Source: Guadua angustifolia
Lineage: Eukaryota; Streptophyta; Magnoliopsida; Poales; Poaceae
Direction of reading: 5' to 3'
NCBI GenBank assembly: GCA_036346375.1
Contig: CM070502.1
Span: 73,176,224-73,240,223 of the forward strand
DNA: 64,000 bases
Below the pieces are notes generated by a model. It was not told the DNA's origin and did not search any database. It saw nothing but the letters and a program-made list of their open reading frames with translations. Below, piece by piece: positions 1 through 11,699 of the stretch. How positions within the stretch are numbered: the first letter of the stretch is position 1; every line of letters starts with the position of its first letter. A program made the position numbers and the translations under genes.

Positions 1-527
1 GAGATTTCAGAACTTGTCACCTTTAAAATTTGTTTTTTCGGTATTCACACCTCGCCCACTGTTATAGACTCAGATGGACCCACATGTCATACACAGGAGC
101 TGAAAGGCACACGAATTGGGTGTCATTTTCTGAAAATTCACTCTGTAGTATGCCCAATGTTTCTGTCTGTTCTGTGGGATCCTTGTATCTACACTATAGA
201 TGGGTGTTTGATGACTTGAGTGTGCTCATCTTCGATTAACTTATTGTACATTCTTAAAGCCCAAAGGCAAGATTGAGCCCATATGACCCAGTTTTCTTTA
301 TTAGAAGTAGTTAAAGAGTTCTTATGAGTAGTCTGCTCTGCACTTGCAACGGAGTGTAACTTGCATTAGATATGCTCTCTCGACTGCTTTACTAGTTTGC
401 CATGGTAATTTTTAGCTCAAATACACTAATGTTACATAATCTTTTGGACGCTGGATTAATGTGCTGTAGACATTTACAGCAAACAGTTCGTTTCACGTAA
501 TAAGAATTTGCCCATCATGATTTGCAG

Positions 528-653
528 AACCCAGCGAATAAAAGGGAGATTAACTGTGATGAAAAGCTCAAAACCATATTTGCTGGGAGGGACAAGATCG
601 GGATGATGGAGGTCGCCAAGCTGCTGTCCCCTCATTTCGTCAAAACTAACTAA
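528..653 (+). CDS. SWIB/MDM2-domain protein, terminal exon
   Basis: A 41-codon exon opens directly after an intron acceptor (TTTGCAG, 521-527) and ends in TAA at 651-653. It reads as the C-terminal half of a SWIB/MDM2 fold, with the motifs NPANKREINCDEKLKTIF and KLLSPHFVKTN. In small stand-alone plant SWIB proteins of about 100-140 residues, this part follows an exon ending in a KIWDHIKANKLQ-like motif. That upstream exon must lie before base 1, so bases 1-527 are intron. SWIB domains occur in SWI/SNF-associated proteins and, in plants, in many small organelle-targeted proteins. Without the N-terminus neither location can be assigned. Splice site, frame and stop agree, and the family motif is clear. 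Confidence 0.85.
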   Translation, partial: NPANKREINCDEKLKTIFAGRDKIGMMEVAKLLSPHFVKTN

Positions 654-1780
654 AGCAGTTAAAGTGGAGCCAACAGTGTTGCTTTCTGCTCACACTTGAG
701 TTGGAGGGTTCCTTTGTGATCCTTGTCAAGTCAAAGGCTCCACTAGGTAGTCAAATCAATGTGATCGTGCTAAGACTTAAGACTTTGTTCAACGTTTAGG
801 TTGGGGGTGCATGTAAAAAAAGGATTCCCAGTGTTTTATTGCGTGTTGCTCCTGCGATCCTGCGAGGGCAGCTGCATGCACATTGATGCGGTTCAGTGTT
901 TAGTCTGCTAATGGCTCCTCTTCCTAGTCATACATCCATGCTGGTCTGGTTGCAGGGAACGGTGTCAATTGCGTGCCATTTTATCTTGGTTTGCAGCATC
1001 TGTTACACGCTCACATGTTGAGCATGGTGATATTATCCAGATTAAATGGTCACTCTCTCCTACAAAGGGAGATTAGATGGTTACTTGCATGTATATGTTC
1101 TCCTGTGTTTGACCTATTGTTATGCCTTGGCTGGAGCAAAAGACCAGCTAATCTGTCTTGAGAACGTGAATGGAGGATGGTTATGAACCTCTCATTCTCT
1201 TGCGCAAAACTGCGGCGTGCCAGTAGTTCTCTTTCGAAAAGCTGTTTGTTATACTTCCTATGGCGCGTGTAGTTGCTGTGCAATTCCACACCTGTTGATT
1301 GTTGAATTATCATCTCTACATTGTATGTTGTCACTGCAACAAGTTCCAGTAATCCATTATAATCTTTACTATATAAAGTAAGAGTTTCTTTTTATGTCAC
1401 TTCATCAAAATTACCCACTTTTGTCACTACTCTTTAATTACCTACCTTTACCCACGTTATTTCATCAAAATTACCCACCTTTGCCACTGTTATTGCACTT
1501 TGCAAATAAATTTTTACAAATTGACCAGTAACGGACATTATAATTTGACAAAAAGTCACAGTTAGGTTGTGTACAGAAAACCAACAAGCATACGTCCTCT
1601 GCACAGGATTATGTTGCTGCTATGCCTATGAGTGACCGTTCACCCTACACAACAGGGTATGGCCATCCAATTTCACACTGAAAAAACAAAAGTGCTTTGC
1701 CTTGGGAGCTTGGTGTTACAACATTCACCGGACGGCATGCCAATAGATGTTTTTGTCGAAAAACATTCAGAGCTGGTAGC
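654..1780. other. 3' UTR and convergent intergenic region
   Basis: No coding exon is seen between the stop codons of the two convergent genes. The first several hundred bases are probably 3' UTR of the SWIB gene. At about 1395-1480 a short tandem repeat of roughly 60 bp contains two copies of TTCATCAAAATTACCCAC. It lies beside an AT-rich stretch with TATATAAAGTAAG and may be a transposon remnant that I cannot classify. Confidence 0.4.
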
Positions 1781-4229
1781 TTACGTGCGGCAGCTGAGGT
1801 GATGCACCCACTGCTTGAGGATCGCCGGTGAGCCATACCAGGGCCTCTGTTCATCATCAGAACCTACAGGAGAGTGGTAGACACCGTCGAAGCTTATATT
1901 CAGCGCGCCCTCTAGATGCGCCGACATTTCGGGAACGACGCCATCTCCCCACACATCAGCACGGCCACAGACCTAGTTGAGAATTTGGGTGTTGTTTCCC
2001 TGCTCTTGTTCGCGAAATCAAATGTGGAATGTTTTTCAGAGCACGGTATTGCTGAAGTGTTTACTCACCTGTTTGTAGCCTTGTCCTATGAAGCGGGCTC
2101 TCAAGGTGGGGCCTGATGGAGTAGATTTGTCATTGGTACTTATCATAACTGCTTCGGCTACGTCTGAAGGAGAGTCCACTGCAAGAATCTCATCCGAAGC
2201 AGCTGCGGAGTTCCCAATTAGAGGAGCACCTTGAATGTACCTGTTAAGACAATCCGAGATGGTATGATATATGAATGTCTTTTTGGTTGTCAGACAAGGA
2301 TCAAGGATGTCTTGCTGGGGTCTTTAACCTGGCTCAATTGTTCATATATCGAAATTGTTCTATCAAGATAAGAAAAATGTGTGTTATACAAAACTAACCT
2401 TCAGGAAGAACTTTCACAATTTTAGCCAACCTATGCTGGCAATTTTTACCATTTAAGTTCAAGTCTGAAAAACAACAATATCTACAACATTATATTTGAT
2501 ACACAGATCCTTTGTGTCAGACAACTAGCAAAATGCAATACATCCACGATGAAAAGCTTTAAGCAGTTTTGCATGGTCAAGCCGTCAAGGAGATAAAATG
2601 TAATGCATAAACCTCAACGAAGTTCTATTATTCTGTAGTATGATCCTATGTGGAATCAATTAAGCAGAAATTGAAATCCTAGCTTGAAGGAAGGTACCTT
2701 CCAGCAATGCACACATATTGTAGTTCTGGTGTGTAAACTGCTGGGGCGCAATTCGTCTCGACGTAGTCCAGTAGTCCTCTAGTTTGGTCAATTACCCCAG
2801 ATACACCTTTTGGAGGTGGTCTAGGAATTAGGAAAAGGAAAAGAAAATCAAACGAAATAAAATATGGTCTGGATTTTATTCCGACTCTAAACCTTTTTGT
2901 GATAATTGACATGTTATCAAGTGATAATAGTAAGCTTGCAAGAATACAAATTTATGTGTATGGATCACATGAAAAAAACAGTTGGGAGATCTTATCTTCT
3001 AAATATACGAAATTATAATCCACATACAAGTATATGGAGCATTGAGAAGGCAGCAGGCATATCCGCGTTATTGTAACAACATGAGTTTGAATGGGTAGGA
3101 TAAATAAGTGTTGAATCTATTTTCCTCAAATTTCTTAGTAATTCATATCTGTAAGGTTAGAGTCCGGCTATTTTCTACAAGAACTGCCAAACTAAAACAA
3201 CAATCTGTTAAGCTTACATTATTCCAGTGTGAATTAGAAAGGAAAAACCAACCATCCTGTTAATCCAAGTGTTAAACAATGGCCAGATAGAGAACCGTAC
3301 AAGTGAGGAGTGCCAAGTGTGAGCAGTAAACTTATGTCAGAAGCCTCAAATTCTTCCATGTACACACGTGCGAGCCAGCCCCCAGCTGAATGCCCTATCA
3401 ATGATATCCTCCCGTCTGCAAATAGCAAAAAAGATGAAATGCTCTTACTGTCAGAACATTGATCTATCTATTCCATGGTGTTAAGGATTATGATTGTGCC
3501 TAGACTAAGGCGGCCAATTGAAAATACAGTCTAATGTCCATCAGAGGGCCGAAGCTGGAAGTAAAAATATTGTTTGCAAACTGGCAGTAACAAAGATAGC
3601 AAAAATTTTGAAAATATAATTTGTTGGGCATTAATCACTAATGCATAAAGGCATGGAAGCAACCTGGAGAGCATAGGTCCCTCGCCTCGGACATGGCTTC
3701 CTCCACTCTTTTAAGGTACCTGCAATGCAAGTAAGGTGTTCGGTGAAACGCCGGACAGCCCAATTAGATTTACAGACACATATAGTCTATAGAGGAGGGG
3801 TAGTGGGGAACAAGCTATCGCCATGTGTTCGACGAAATGTCTCAGAGGCTCTTTACCAATCAAGGACGGGGCGCGGGCGGAGGGTGCACCGCCAGTAGTT
3901 GGGGTCGACGAGCCCGGCGGCGTTGCGGAGCCAGTCGGGGCGCGACACCCGCGCGACGACGGCCGGCACGCCGTGGTCGTCCCGCAGCGCAGCCGCGAGC
4001 CGCGCGTAGTCCGCCGTGTTGTTCCCCAGCCCCTGCGCCGCTACGACACGCCGCCCATCAGTGCTCACGCACACAGAGAGGAAGAAAGGTACGAACGAGA
4101 AGGGAAGGGACCAAGAACGGGGGCGGGCTCAACTGGGAGAATGACGACCGGGCGGGGTGGCGCTGCTGTGGCGGTGGCGGCGGCGGCGGCGGCGGCGCGC
4201 AGCCGCAGATGCGGGATGAGGGAGAGCAT
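1781..4229 (-). CDS. alpha/beta-hydrolase, PGAP1-like, seven exons
   Basis: Seven exons join in frame with GT/AG borders: 4134-4229, 3857-4032, 3664-3719, 3301-3415, 2698-2820, 2069-2240 and 1781-1972 (stop TAA at 1781-1783). They total 930 nt, or 309 residues. The N-terminus is short and Arg/Ala-rich, like a plastid or mitochondrial transit peptide. RPVVILPGLGNNTADY follows as the first strand and oxyanion region. The nucleophile elbow GHSAGG is in exon 4, followed by LLLTLGTPHLPPPKGV. The last exon carries VCGRADVWGDGVVPE and VYHSPVG, which likely supply the acid and histidine of the triad. This arrangement fits plant proteins annotated as PGAP1-like/GPI inositol-deacylase-type hydrolases. 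The true substrate is unknown, and lipase or esterase activity is only inferred. The start ATG at 4229 was chosen because it opens the transit-like peptide and splices in phase. Confidence 0.88.
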
Positions 4230-4363
4230 GGTGCAACCAATGGTGGATTGGTGGCGCCGTTGCCCCCCCCGACCCGAGGTGGCTCGCCGTGCGCCTTTCG
4301 AAGCGAACCCGTAGCGATATCGCTGCGTACACGTCTCCCTTCCCACCGCCGTTCACTGGCCTT

Positions 4364-4682
4364 GCCTGAGAACTTTTTTTATTTAATATTTATTTTAATT
4401 TTTTTTCGAAAAGAATCAAGAAAAAAAATATTACGAAACTGGGTTCCGTCGACGATTGCTCTATATTCAGGCGATAGGAATGTTGCCTTAAAAACACCGT
4501 AAAAATACGCCATATTACGAAACACGTATGGTAATAACGGTGTTTTTATAGAAAGGTCCCTATCGCCCGAATATGAGGCGATTGCTCTATATTCGGGCGA
4601 CGGGAGCCTATTTTCGTAATTTTTTTCCCGTTGATTATTTTTGGAAGATTTAAAATAAATATTAAATAAAAAATTCCCAGGC
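4364..4682. mobile_element. palindromic (foldback) MITE in gene promoter
   Basis: About 320 bp form one long imperfect palindrome. The ends are GCCTGAGAACTTTTTTTATT and the reverse complement of GCCTGGGAATTTTTTATTTA, and the similarity runs inward through motifs such as TTGCTCTATATTC and AACACCGT to the centre near 4510-4540. There is no coding capacity. A target-site duplication is not convincing, so the superfamily is open. It begins 135 bp upstream of the hydrolase start codon, inside its presumed promoter or 5' UTR. Confidence 0.7.
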
Positions 4683-5625
4683 ACTAGGAAAGCGGCCGGA
4701 ATTCAGCCGGGCTAAATTCCTGGACTGGATTTGGGCTCCAGTTGCTGCTCATTTCCTTCGCGAGTTTTGTGACTCGGTTGGTAGGCACACCCGGCCTGTT
4801 ATGCTGTATAGGTCATAAAAAAAATGTGTTAAGCTTTTTACCAGGCATATCTATAAAATACCATTACACATTTTTATTATATCTTTAGATTTATATAGTG
4901 TGCTTTAGGCCCTGTTTTGCATGGCTCCAGCTCTGAATTTTGCAACTCCAGATTCAGCTTCTCGCTTGGATCCACTCCACTGAGAATCTAGAGCTGTCCA
5001 AGAAAGTGTTTGGCTACGAGGTTGGCTCCTGATCTAAGAATGAGAGAATTGTGTGTAAAAAGACTAGACTACCCTATTCCTTGGTATGTACCTTTTCATT
5101 CTAAGAAATTGCAGGAAGGAACAGCTAATTAAAACCCATGTGTCGTGATTTTTTCATTGTGTACAATATGACATCATTTGATGACGTTATATACATGCAT
5201 GCCGGCCGAAAGAAAGAATGTGCTTAATCAATAATCAATAATCAAAGCACCCGGTTTCCTGTTGCTAGCTTCATGTGCTTAATCAATAATCAAAGCACCC
5301 AGTTTTTTCATTGTGTAAATCATGAGACGTCATTTCAGCATGCTTCCTTCTCTTTGCTTTCCTGTTGCTAGCTTCATGTGCTTAATCAATAATCAAAGCA
5401 CCCGGTTTTTTTATTGTGTAAATCATGAGACGTGATTTCAATGTGCTTCTGGGAATAAAACTCAACTATTGTGAGAAAATATAAAAGCGAAACACAATTT
5501 CAAAAGCTAACAAGATCATTAGATAAACTATTCCACATCAACCGTCATAATTAATTTGTTTAACTTAACAACATTTGCAACACAAATATCCATCATATTA
5601 TCTCGCATCTACCACTTTGAAAATG

Positions 5626-6958
5626 TCACCAAGAAAGAGCAATAGCGGTTGCAAGCTCATCACGAAAACTATCCATTGACCGATCATTTGGTTGTGATGT
5701 TGAGCCATCGGATGCATGTTGAGAAATTGAACTACCTTGATATCTTGATGGAATGGTAGGCACATAATCTGGATCACGATCGCACCTATGGAAATGCCAA
5801 TCTCCGCTAGCATGCTCACGTATAAAGTTGTGAAGCGCCATAGTAGCCGCAACAATCATTTTTTGCTTGATCATTGGATAATTTGGCATCTTGAGCAAAA
5901 TTTGCCATTTCATCTTTCATACTCCAAACGATCGCTCGACCACATTACGCACACTTGAATGTACTCTGTTGAACTTCTCCTTGACAAAGAGTTGGTTCTA
6001 CACTCTATGAAACTCGTGAACATGATACCTTTCACCCTTATATGGAGCTAGATACCCCAACCGGTTAGGATAACCGGCATCCACAAGATAGTACTTGCCT
6101 TAAGTCAGAAAATAGATCCAGTTAATGACAATATATTACTTAAAGAGAGGAATTTTCTTATATGTCTGAAAGTGAGTTACCTTGTGGAGGATGTGGGAAG
6201 ACATCTCGGTCCACTCTCAATGTATGGTATAAGACACTTGTATCATGCATAGCACCTGGTTGACCTGTAGATACGTATGTGAAACGCATATCAAAGTCAC
6301 AAACTGCCAACACATTCTGAGATGGACTTCCTGACCTCCCAATGTACCTAACTTGTTGGTCAAGTGGCATAGATACACGAATGTGAGTCCCATCAAGAGC
6401 ACCAATACAGTCCTTGAAGTGTGGATAAGCCCTTTTATCATCTCTAATCCTACTATGGACAGTGGAGAAGTTAGGGTCCTTAGGTTTCACATAATCTGTC
6501 GCCATAGCAACCATACAATGGAGGACCTCATCAAACTTCCTGCTAATAGTTTCACCCGAGTGCTTGAACCGATTTTGTGTTCTCCTATTCGACTCACATG
6601 CACCGCAGATCCATAGAAATATTGCAAGTGCCTCATGAGTACTTATATATTTGGATGGTCTTAGGTTGTACTTACTCACCAATAAATCATGAAGATCAAA
6701 GAAGATAGTACGGTTCATACGTAGCATCCGATGACTTTCTCCCGGAGTAGATAATGTCTCTTTCAACCAACCCATCCCACTGAGAATTGAGGTTCTAGGC
6801 TCAGCTTTGTCCATGTAGGTTGAACAATACTGGGCTGCAAGAGATGCCCCAGCTAGGCATAAAACATTCATAGCTTGCCGTCTCAGCATCATACGCTTCT
6901 TGAATTCATATTCTTCAACATAATCATTGCTGTCATCACTATCACTTTCCGATGACAT
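5626..6958 (-). pseudogene. Harbinger DDE transposase, two in-frame stops
   Basis: Exon 1 (6181-6958) starts at MSSESDSDDSN and exon 2 (5626-6098) is joined across an intron with the donor after CCACAAG and the acceptor CTTAAG. The first catalytic Asp lies in IGALDGTHIRV, the second in LVDAGYPNRLGYLAPY and the Glu in VRNVVERSFG. ALHNFIREHA follows near the C-terminus. This is the DDE_Tnp_4 fold of PIF/Harbinger transposases. Exon 2 has two premature stops, a TAG after VHEFHRV and a TGA after ERSFGV, so the copy is probably inactive. All three catalytic residues remain, which suggests recent loss of function or sequencing error. Confidence 0.85.
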
Positions 6959-7172
6959 CTGTTCATACATCACAAAAGAAACAACAAGCAATAATAAGTA
7001 CAACGGCCAATACTATGAACAACAATAAATCATACAAACAAACAAAGGAATACAAATTTTGTCTCAAGCCCTGAGGTGGAGAGGTTTTTTGCTGTTCTCG
7101 TTTTGAACTCCCCTCCACCAGAAATGTGCGAAAAACAGAATAAGGATTAGCCTAGCAGTATGTGAGAGATCA

Positions 7173-7735
7173 TCAGCCTTGCATTTTAAGAACTAAATAT
7201 TTAACTGCAACTTTGTAAATGACATTGCAAAGGCTTATATGTCTACAGTCTACAGGAAAGTGACGGATTTTCTTCTTAGGAATTAGAACTATACCACAGT
7301 TATTAATTCCTTGGGGCAACATCTTATTAACATAAAAAGATCTTATGAGATTATTGTTGGATTGGCTAAATCCTATAACTCTCAGTTCATGCACACGTAA
7401 GTAGAGAGGAAAGGAAGACATCAAAAAACAGAGAAGGCACACTCAAGAGTTTTTGTCGACGTGCAATCAGAATAAATAAGATAGCCCCATTATCTTCATT
7501 TATCGATGCAATATCAAAGTAATCGATCACCATGACTTGGTCATCGACAATACAGAGTCTGCGGTTTATCCTGAACAACAGAACAATGCAAGATAAAGTA
7601 ACTAACAGGGAACATGGAACAAGATTATTTTCTAACAATTAACATCATCTCTAACCCAACTCCAAGCAGCTAGATAGAAAGCCACACTGAGTCCATCCGG
7701 TCCTAGCGCATCATTATTGCGCATTCCTTTTGAGT
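7173..7735 (-). pseudogene. L1-type LINE reverse transcriptase fragment
   Basis: Read on the minus strand, 7640-7735 contains DALGPDGLSVAFYLAAW, the early RT motif of plant L1-type LINEs (A/K-x-GPDG). After a break, 7173-7360 contains GIVLIPKKK and ISLCNVIYKVAVKYLV, the next two RT blocks in the right order. Stops and gaps interrupt the frame and nothing of the YxDD block or the endonuclease is visible. It is a short remnant lying inside the Harbinger element, upstream of the transposase in transcription order. Confidence 0.7.
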
Positions 7736-7759
7736 GTATTGAGGATTTCATTCATTAGT

Positions 7760-8210
7760 TATCTAATTGACGCAGCCAAACGCCAATGCCATCAACTGCA
7801 CAAGAAAATCATTACCTGACCTTGAAGCCGTCGTGAGAGAGGATGTTGCAGGTACAGGAGGACGCACGTGGTTGCAGAGACGGGGGAGAGGACGTCGCGC
7901 GCGCCGCAGATCCAAGGTCACGGATGATGGAATGAGGAGGATGACGCACGCGCAGCAGAGCAAAGGTCGCGGACGAAGGGGGGATCCGCTTCGCTGGGCC
8001 GAGGTCGCGGATGCCGGGGGGAGGAGGACGACAATCGTACCGCCGGGCCGTGGCCGAGGACGACCGGGGGATTCGCGCCGAGAGGCTTCGGTCGCGGACG
8101 CCCGGAGGGATGAGCGCTTGAGGTCGCCCTAGGATTTTGGGGGAGAGAGAGAGCTGCCACCGCTCGTGTGGAGGCGAGAAGACACAATCGCGTCGGGGGA
8201 AGCATCCCAT
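7760..8210. other. GC-rich segment inside the Harbinger element
   Basis: This block is sharply richer in G and C than the rest of the transposon, with repeated GGTCGCGGA, CCGAGGTCGCGGATGC and CCGGGG motifs. Both strands are open for 120-240 codons, but the translations are low-complexity Arg/Pro/Gly repeats with no family resemblance. It could be a tandemly repeated internal spacer or a captured host first exon, and I cannot tell which. Confidence 0.4.
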
Positions 8211-8452
8211 GAGCGGTTTTGTTGAATGGCAATTTGCGGGTAATTTTAGGCGAACTCCAAGGGTAGTCTCGTAATGAGGTTATAGATTCTTGTGGGGAGC
8301 AGCCTTTCTCCTGCTCCACAAAAATGAACTGCAGCCTGCTCCAGATTCGCCTAACTCCAGATTCTATTTTTTTCAGAGTTATACCGTTTGGCTTGGCTCC
8401 ACCAACTCTAAACAAGAATCTAGGATCTGGAGCTATGCCAAACAGGGCCTTA

Positions 8453-9000
8453 CTATATGGTGCATGATAGTAAATGATATTGGAAATAGCTAAAAGGGAA
8501 AAAGGGTAAAAAGTTACTTCAAAGTTGTAGAATGACGTATATTTGGAAGTAAGATTTGAAAACTTAAAATGATATACATTCGAGAACAGACTGGAACCTT
8601 CATCTCGTACTAAGCTGGATCGGTGGGATCCAGTCGCCATACTAAGCCTGGCAGACTGAAACCTTCATCTCGTAAACTGTCAGCCAAGATTCCGTAAAAG
8701 GCTGAAGACTCTGATCATCCTGACTTGTTGGCAGTGGTGGAAAGAGCGAAAATAACATAATTTTTCGAAACAACGATAGAGCCGTCGATGCGATACTACA
8801 GTCCGTCAAAGACGACGCTGCAACCTGGATTACTGCGGGTGCAATTCATCTGAAAAAGCTGCTGGACCGACATGTTTGATTTCTCTTTTGTCTCCTTTTC
8901 TCTTCCCTGGCTGCCTTTTGTAAGCTCATTCTGGTGCAGTATCCTCCACCTTGTACTCTCCTAATATTCTCTTTCTAATATAATTTGCAGCATTGCTGCT
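8453..9000. other. intergenic, no gene seen
   Basis: No supported ORF is present. A 19-base string ATATACATTCGAGAACAG at about 8572 recurs near 9270 on the far side of the next MITE, suggesting a split or duplicated repeat. Confidence 0.3.
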
Positions 9001-9009
9001 TTTAAAAAA

Positions 9010-9257
9010 GGGAAAATATCCTATGCAATCATCTATATATATGCAAGCGTGCAATCAAACGATCTGGAGCATTTAATTTATATCTAACGCTGACTGCTAT
9101 TTTACGTTTAAACCCTCCCACCTCACCCTTCCATCTCTTCTCCCTGAAATTTGTTGAACACCCCCTGCTACTGCCAGCGTTGGATATAGATTGGGTGCTT
9201 CAGATCGCTTGATTGCACACTTGCACATATATGGATGATTGCACAGGATATACCCTC
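9010..9257. mobile_element. Mutator-type MITE
   Basis: Terminal inverted repeats of about 85 bp begin GGGAAAATATCCTATGCAAT on the left and, inverted, GAGGGTATATCCTGTGCAAT on the right. The flanks carry the 9-bp duplication TTTAAAAAA (9001-9009 and 9258-9266), as expected for MULE-derived MITEs. The duplication is low complexity, which lowers its weight. No coding capacity. Confidence 0.75.
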
Positions 9258-9634
9258 TTTAAAAAAAAGATATACATTCGAGAACAGGGAGAGTAATTTT
9301 TTAGGAAAAAGACATATATGCATTCGGTGCTTGTGCCCTCCAAAGTCCAAACAGCACAATGCAAATTCCTCTTTCCTAACTGAGCTGATCCATGACTCAT
9401 GAGCCACCATGTTACACTCTTCTCTCTTTATCTTGCATTCCTGAACTTCCGGCATGATGTTCATCATCGTGCTAGTCTCTTTGAAAATAGCGCGAACTGC
9501 ACAGTGCACGCCAACGAGGTCTACCTTCTGTACTGGATTTCAGAGCTTACACTGCCTAAATTTCGCGAGACAGATATTTGGTCTGCAGCTACAATCGTGT
9601 GATATGCCGCACTTTTCTATTTTCTAGTATGGTA

Positions 9635-9881
9635 CTCCCTCCGTCACAAATAGTTATTGTTTTGAATATTAATAGAGTCCTTAAAATTTAATTTTGATCA
9701 CTAATTTTTATTACAATATATTTTAAAAATCTAATAAAATTATAATATTATGAAAAGTACGTTTCGAGGCGAGTGATTTTCGTACATCCAATCTAAATAT
9801 TTAAAAGGATATTAGTACTTAAAGTTTCAAAATTTTGACTACACATATGCCAAACCGATAAGTTTTTGTGAACCGGACGAG
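9635..9881. mobile_element. Stowaway (Tc1/mariner) MITE
   Basis: The element starts CTCCCTCCGTCACAAA and ends in the inverted CTCGTCCGGTTCACAAA. It is flanked by TA dinucleotides (9633-9634 and 9882-9883). The CTCCCTCCGT terminus is diagnostic of grass Stowaway elements. Confidence 0.85.
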
Positions 9882-9883
9882 TA

Positions 9884-10705
9884 ACATATACGCGAGTTAG
9901 TTTCTGAGGCCAAACAACCTCGATTTCACTGCAGAATTAGTCCTAGACAGATACTCCGTTCAGAAATATCCAAGGGTATTTTGACTTTGCACAAGATTAA
10001 AGTTACGGTGAAATTGAGTAAGATATAGAAGAAAATGATTTAGATATCCAACTTAATTACCTTGGAAGATTAAAGATAATACTTTGTGTGCGGTAATGAA
10101 TAAACGCATATGGCTGAAAGAGAATAAATATGTATATAGTAGGAAATGCCTTAATAAATCTACATACAATCCTTATAGTTTTAGATAAGCCCATTCAAAC
10201 CATACAACTTATATTTCTATGCGGACGGTCTAAGTTGCCGTAATTTGCCTAGCTTGTAGTACATTTTAGCGACAAATATTTGAACAAGTGGCGATTTCCA
10301 AGAGTTCCATGCATCCATTTCAACATCACTTTGGCTGGGCCACGCACGACATTTCTTACCATGTTCTTCCAACATGAATTTAATGCGACATTAATTACTT
10401 ATTACTCGATCGTCTTCCAATTGAAACACCGGCGAGGCTGTCGTTGATTTCTTGGTGTGTGTGTGTGTGCGTGTGTTTCGATGGCGCCCGCTATCTCCAT
10501 TGGCGTCGCAATGCCGGCCTCGGGAGGGAAGCGGATGGGCACGGCAGCGACAGAAATTTTCACGTGCTGAAATTTGTCATGACATTAAATTTCTCTACTT
10601 GATTTCACATCGTCAACAATGATCTTGATTTTATGTCACCTAACGCTTTACTGATATTCTCATAAATCTAATTAATCTGGCATTGACTCTGATACCGCTT
10701 GTTTC
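9884..10705. other. intergenic, no gene seen
   Basis: AT-rich sequence without a recognisable gene. A short TG-rich microsatellite lies at about 10453-10475. Confidence 0.3.
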
Positions 10706-10710
10706 ACTGT

Positions 10711-11699
10711 TGTCAGCGTACTATACGCTAGGGTACCCTCTCCACCGCATAAAGTACAATCCGCGTGGCGGCTCGCAACCGGCGGCGATCACGCCCGCCG
10801 CCGGGCGTCGTTCCACGTGGCGCCGGCGAAAGGTGGGCGAAGACGCTTCGCCGCCGGCGCCAGCTAACGGGCGGCTCGGCAACCGGGCGGCGATCACGCC
10901 CGCCGGCCAGCGTCGGCCCACGTGGCGCCCGGCAGCAGTGGGCGAAGCACGCCGCCGCTTCGGCCGGCTACGTGGCGGCTCGGCAACCGGGCGGCGATCA
11001 CGCCACGGCCAGCGCCGGTTCACGTGGCGCTGGCGAGCAAAGGGCAACCGGCGCCCGGCCCACGTGGCGCTTAGCAACCCAAGCGGCGAGGACGCCTCGC
11101 CGCCCCGCCGCAGGTAAAAGGTGGAGCGCGGTGGTTTCGCCGGAAGGCTTTTTCCACCGCTGCATCGCGTGTCGAACGGCAGTTCGCCATGGCGAGCTTA
11201 TCGATTGCAAGGGTTTCGCGACAGCCCATTCCTCGACATCTCTCGACTACTTGTCACAAAGGTGTCCCATCCATGACCGAGCAAAGGCACGCAGAGGCAT
11301 TTAATGAGGCCGAGGAACGGACAAAGACGGGAAGGAGTAATAAATATATATGATCAAGATGATGACCTCCCTTTACCTACTCCTGCTAGCTTTGGCCTAT
11401 ATAAGAGCCTCCGGTGCATGGGAAAGGGGACTCGCATTCGAGAGGAAAGAACTTGTAACTCATGAGCTTTGTATTAGCTTCACACCTTCTCAAAAACAAT
11501 CTAGCAGAAGTAAGGCTATTACCCGAGCCAAAGGGGCCCGAACTCGGTAAAAATCTTCGTGTCATCCGCAGATTCATGGACGCCGAATCCCCGTAGGAGT
11601 CCCTAGGGTTTTCGCCTCTAGGTTTAGCCACCGCCAAGACGCCTCCTTCCGAACAAAACCCGGCTGCATCCTCCGGCCTGTCTGTGGAATACGCCGGCA
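10711..11699 (+). repeat. 5' LTR of the gypsy element
   Basis: 989 bp, matching 21374-22661 through TATACGCTAGGGTACC, the GC-rich repeat block, the TATATAAG box (11398-11405) and the end GAATACGCCGGCA. It contains three ~103 bp GC-rich units starting near 10764, 10866 and 10970. The following GGGGCGCCTGTAGGGGG is a degenerate primer-binding site of the TGGCGCC type. Confidence 0.9.

Larger units (their letters stand above)
4908..8449 (-). mobile_element. PIF/Harbinger DNA transposon, 3.5 kb
   Basis: The termini are GGCCCTGTTTTGCATGGCTC and, inverted at the right end, GGCCCTGTTTGGCATAGCTC. They are flanked by the 3-bp duplication TTA (4905-4907 and 8450-8452), the hallmark of PIF/Harbinger elements. 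It encodes a DDE transposase on the minus strand (5626-6958). I cannot find the Myb-like second ORF of autonomous members. The space between the transposase and the right end instead holds a LINE reverse-transcriptase fragment and a GC-rich stretch (7760-8210). Confidence 0.85.

Noticed and set aside
4058..4240. Proline-rich minus-strand frame
   Set aside because: Frame shadow of the hydrolase first exon's alanine codons.
4364..4682. 9-bp TSD of ACTGGCCTT/ACTAGGAAA type for the palindromic MITE
   Set aside because: Only the first bases agree, so it was not used for classification.
10683..11304. Long Arg/Ala/Gly-rich open frames on both strands
   Set aside because: They are produced by the ~103 bp GC-rich LTR repeats; all frames are open and none resembles a protein family.
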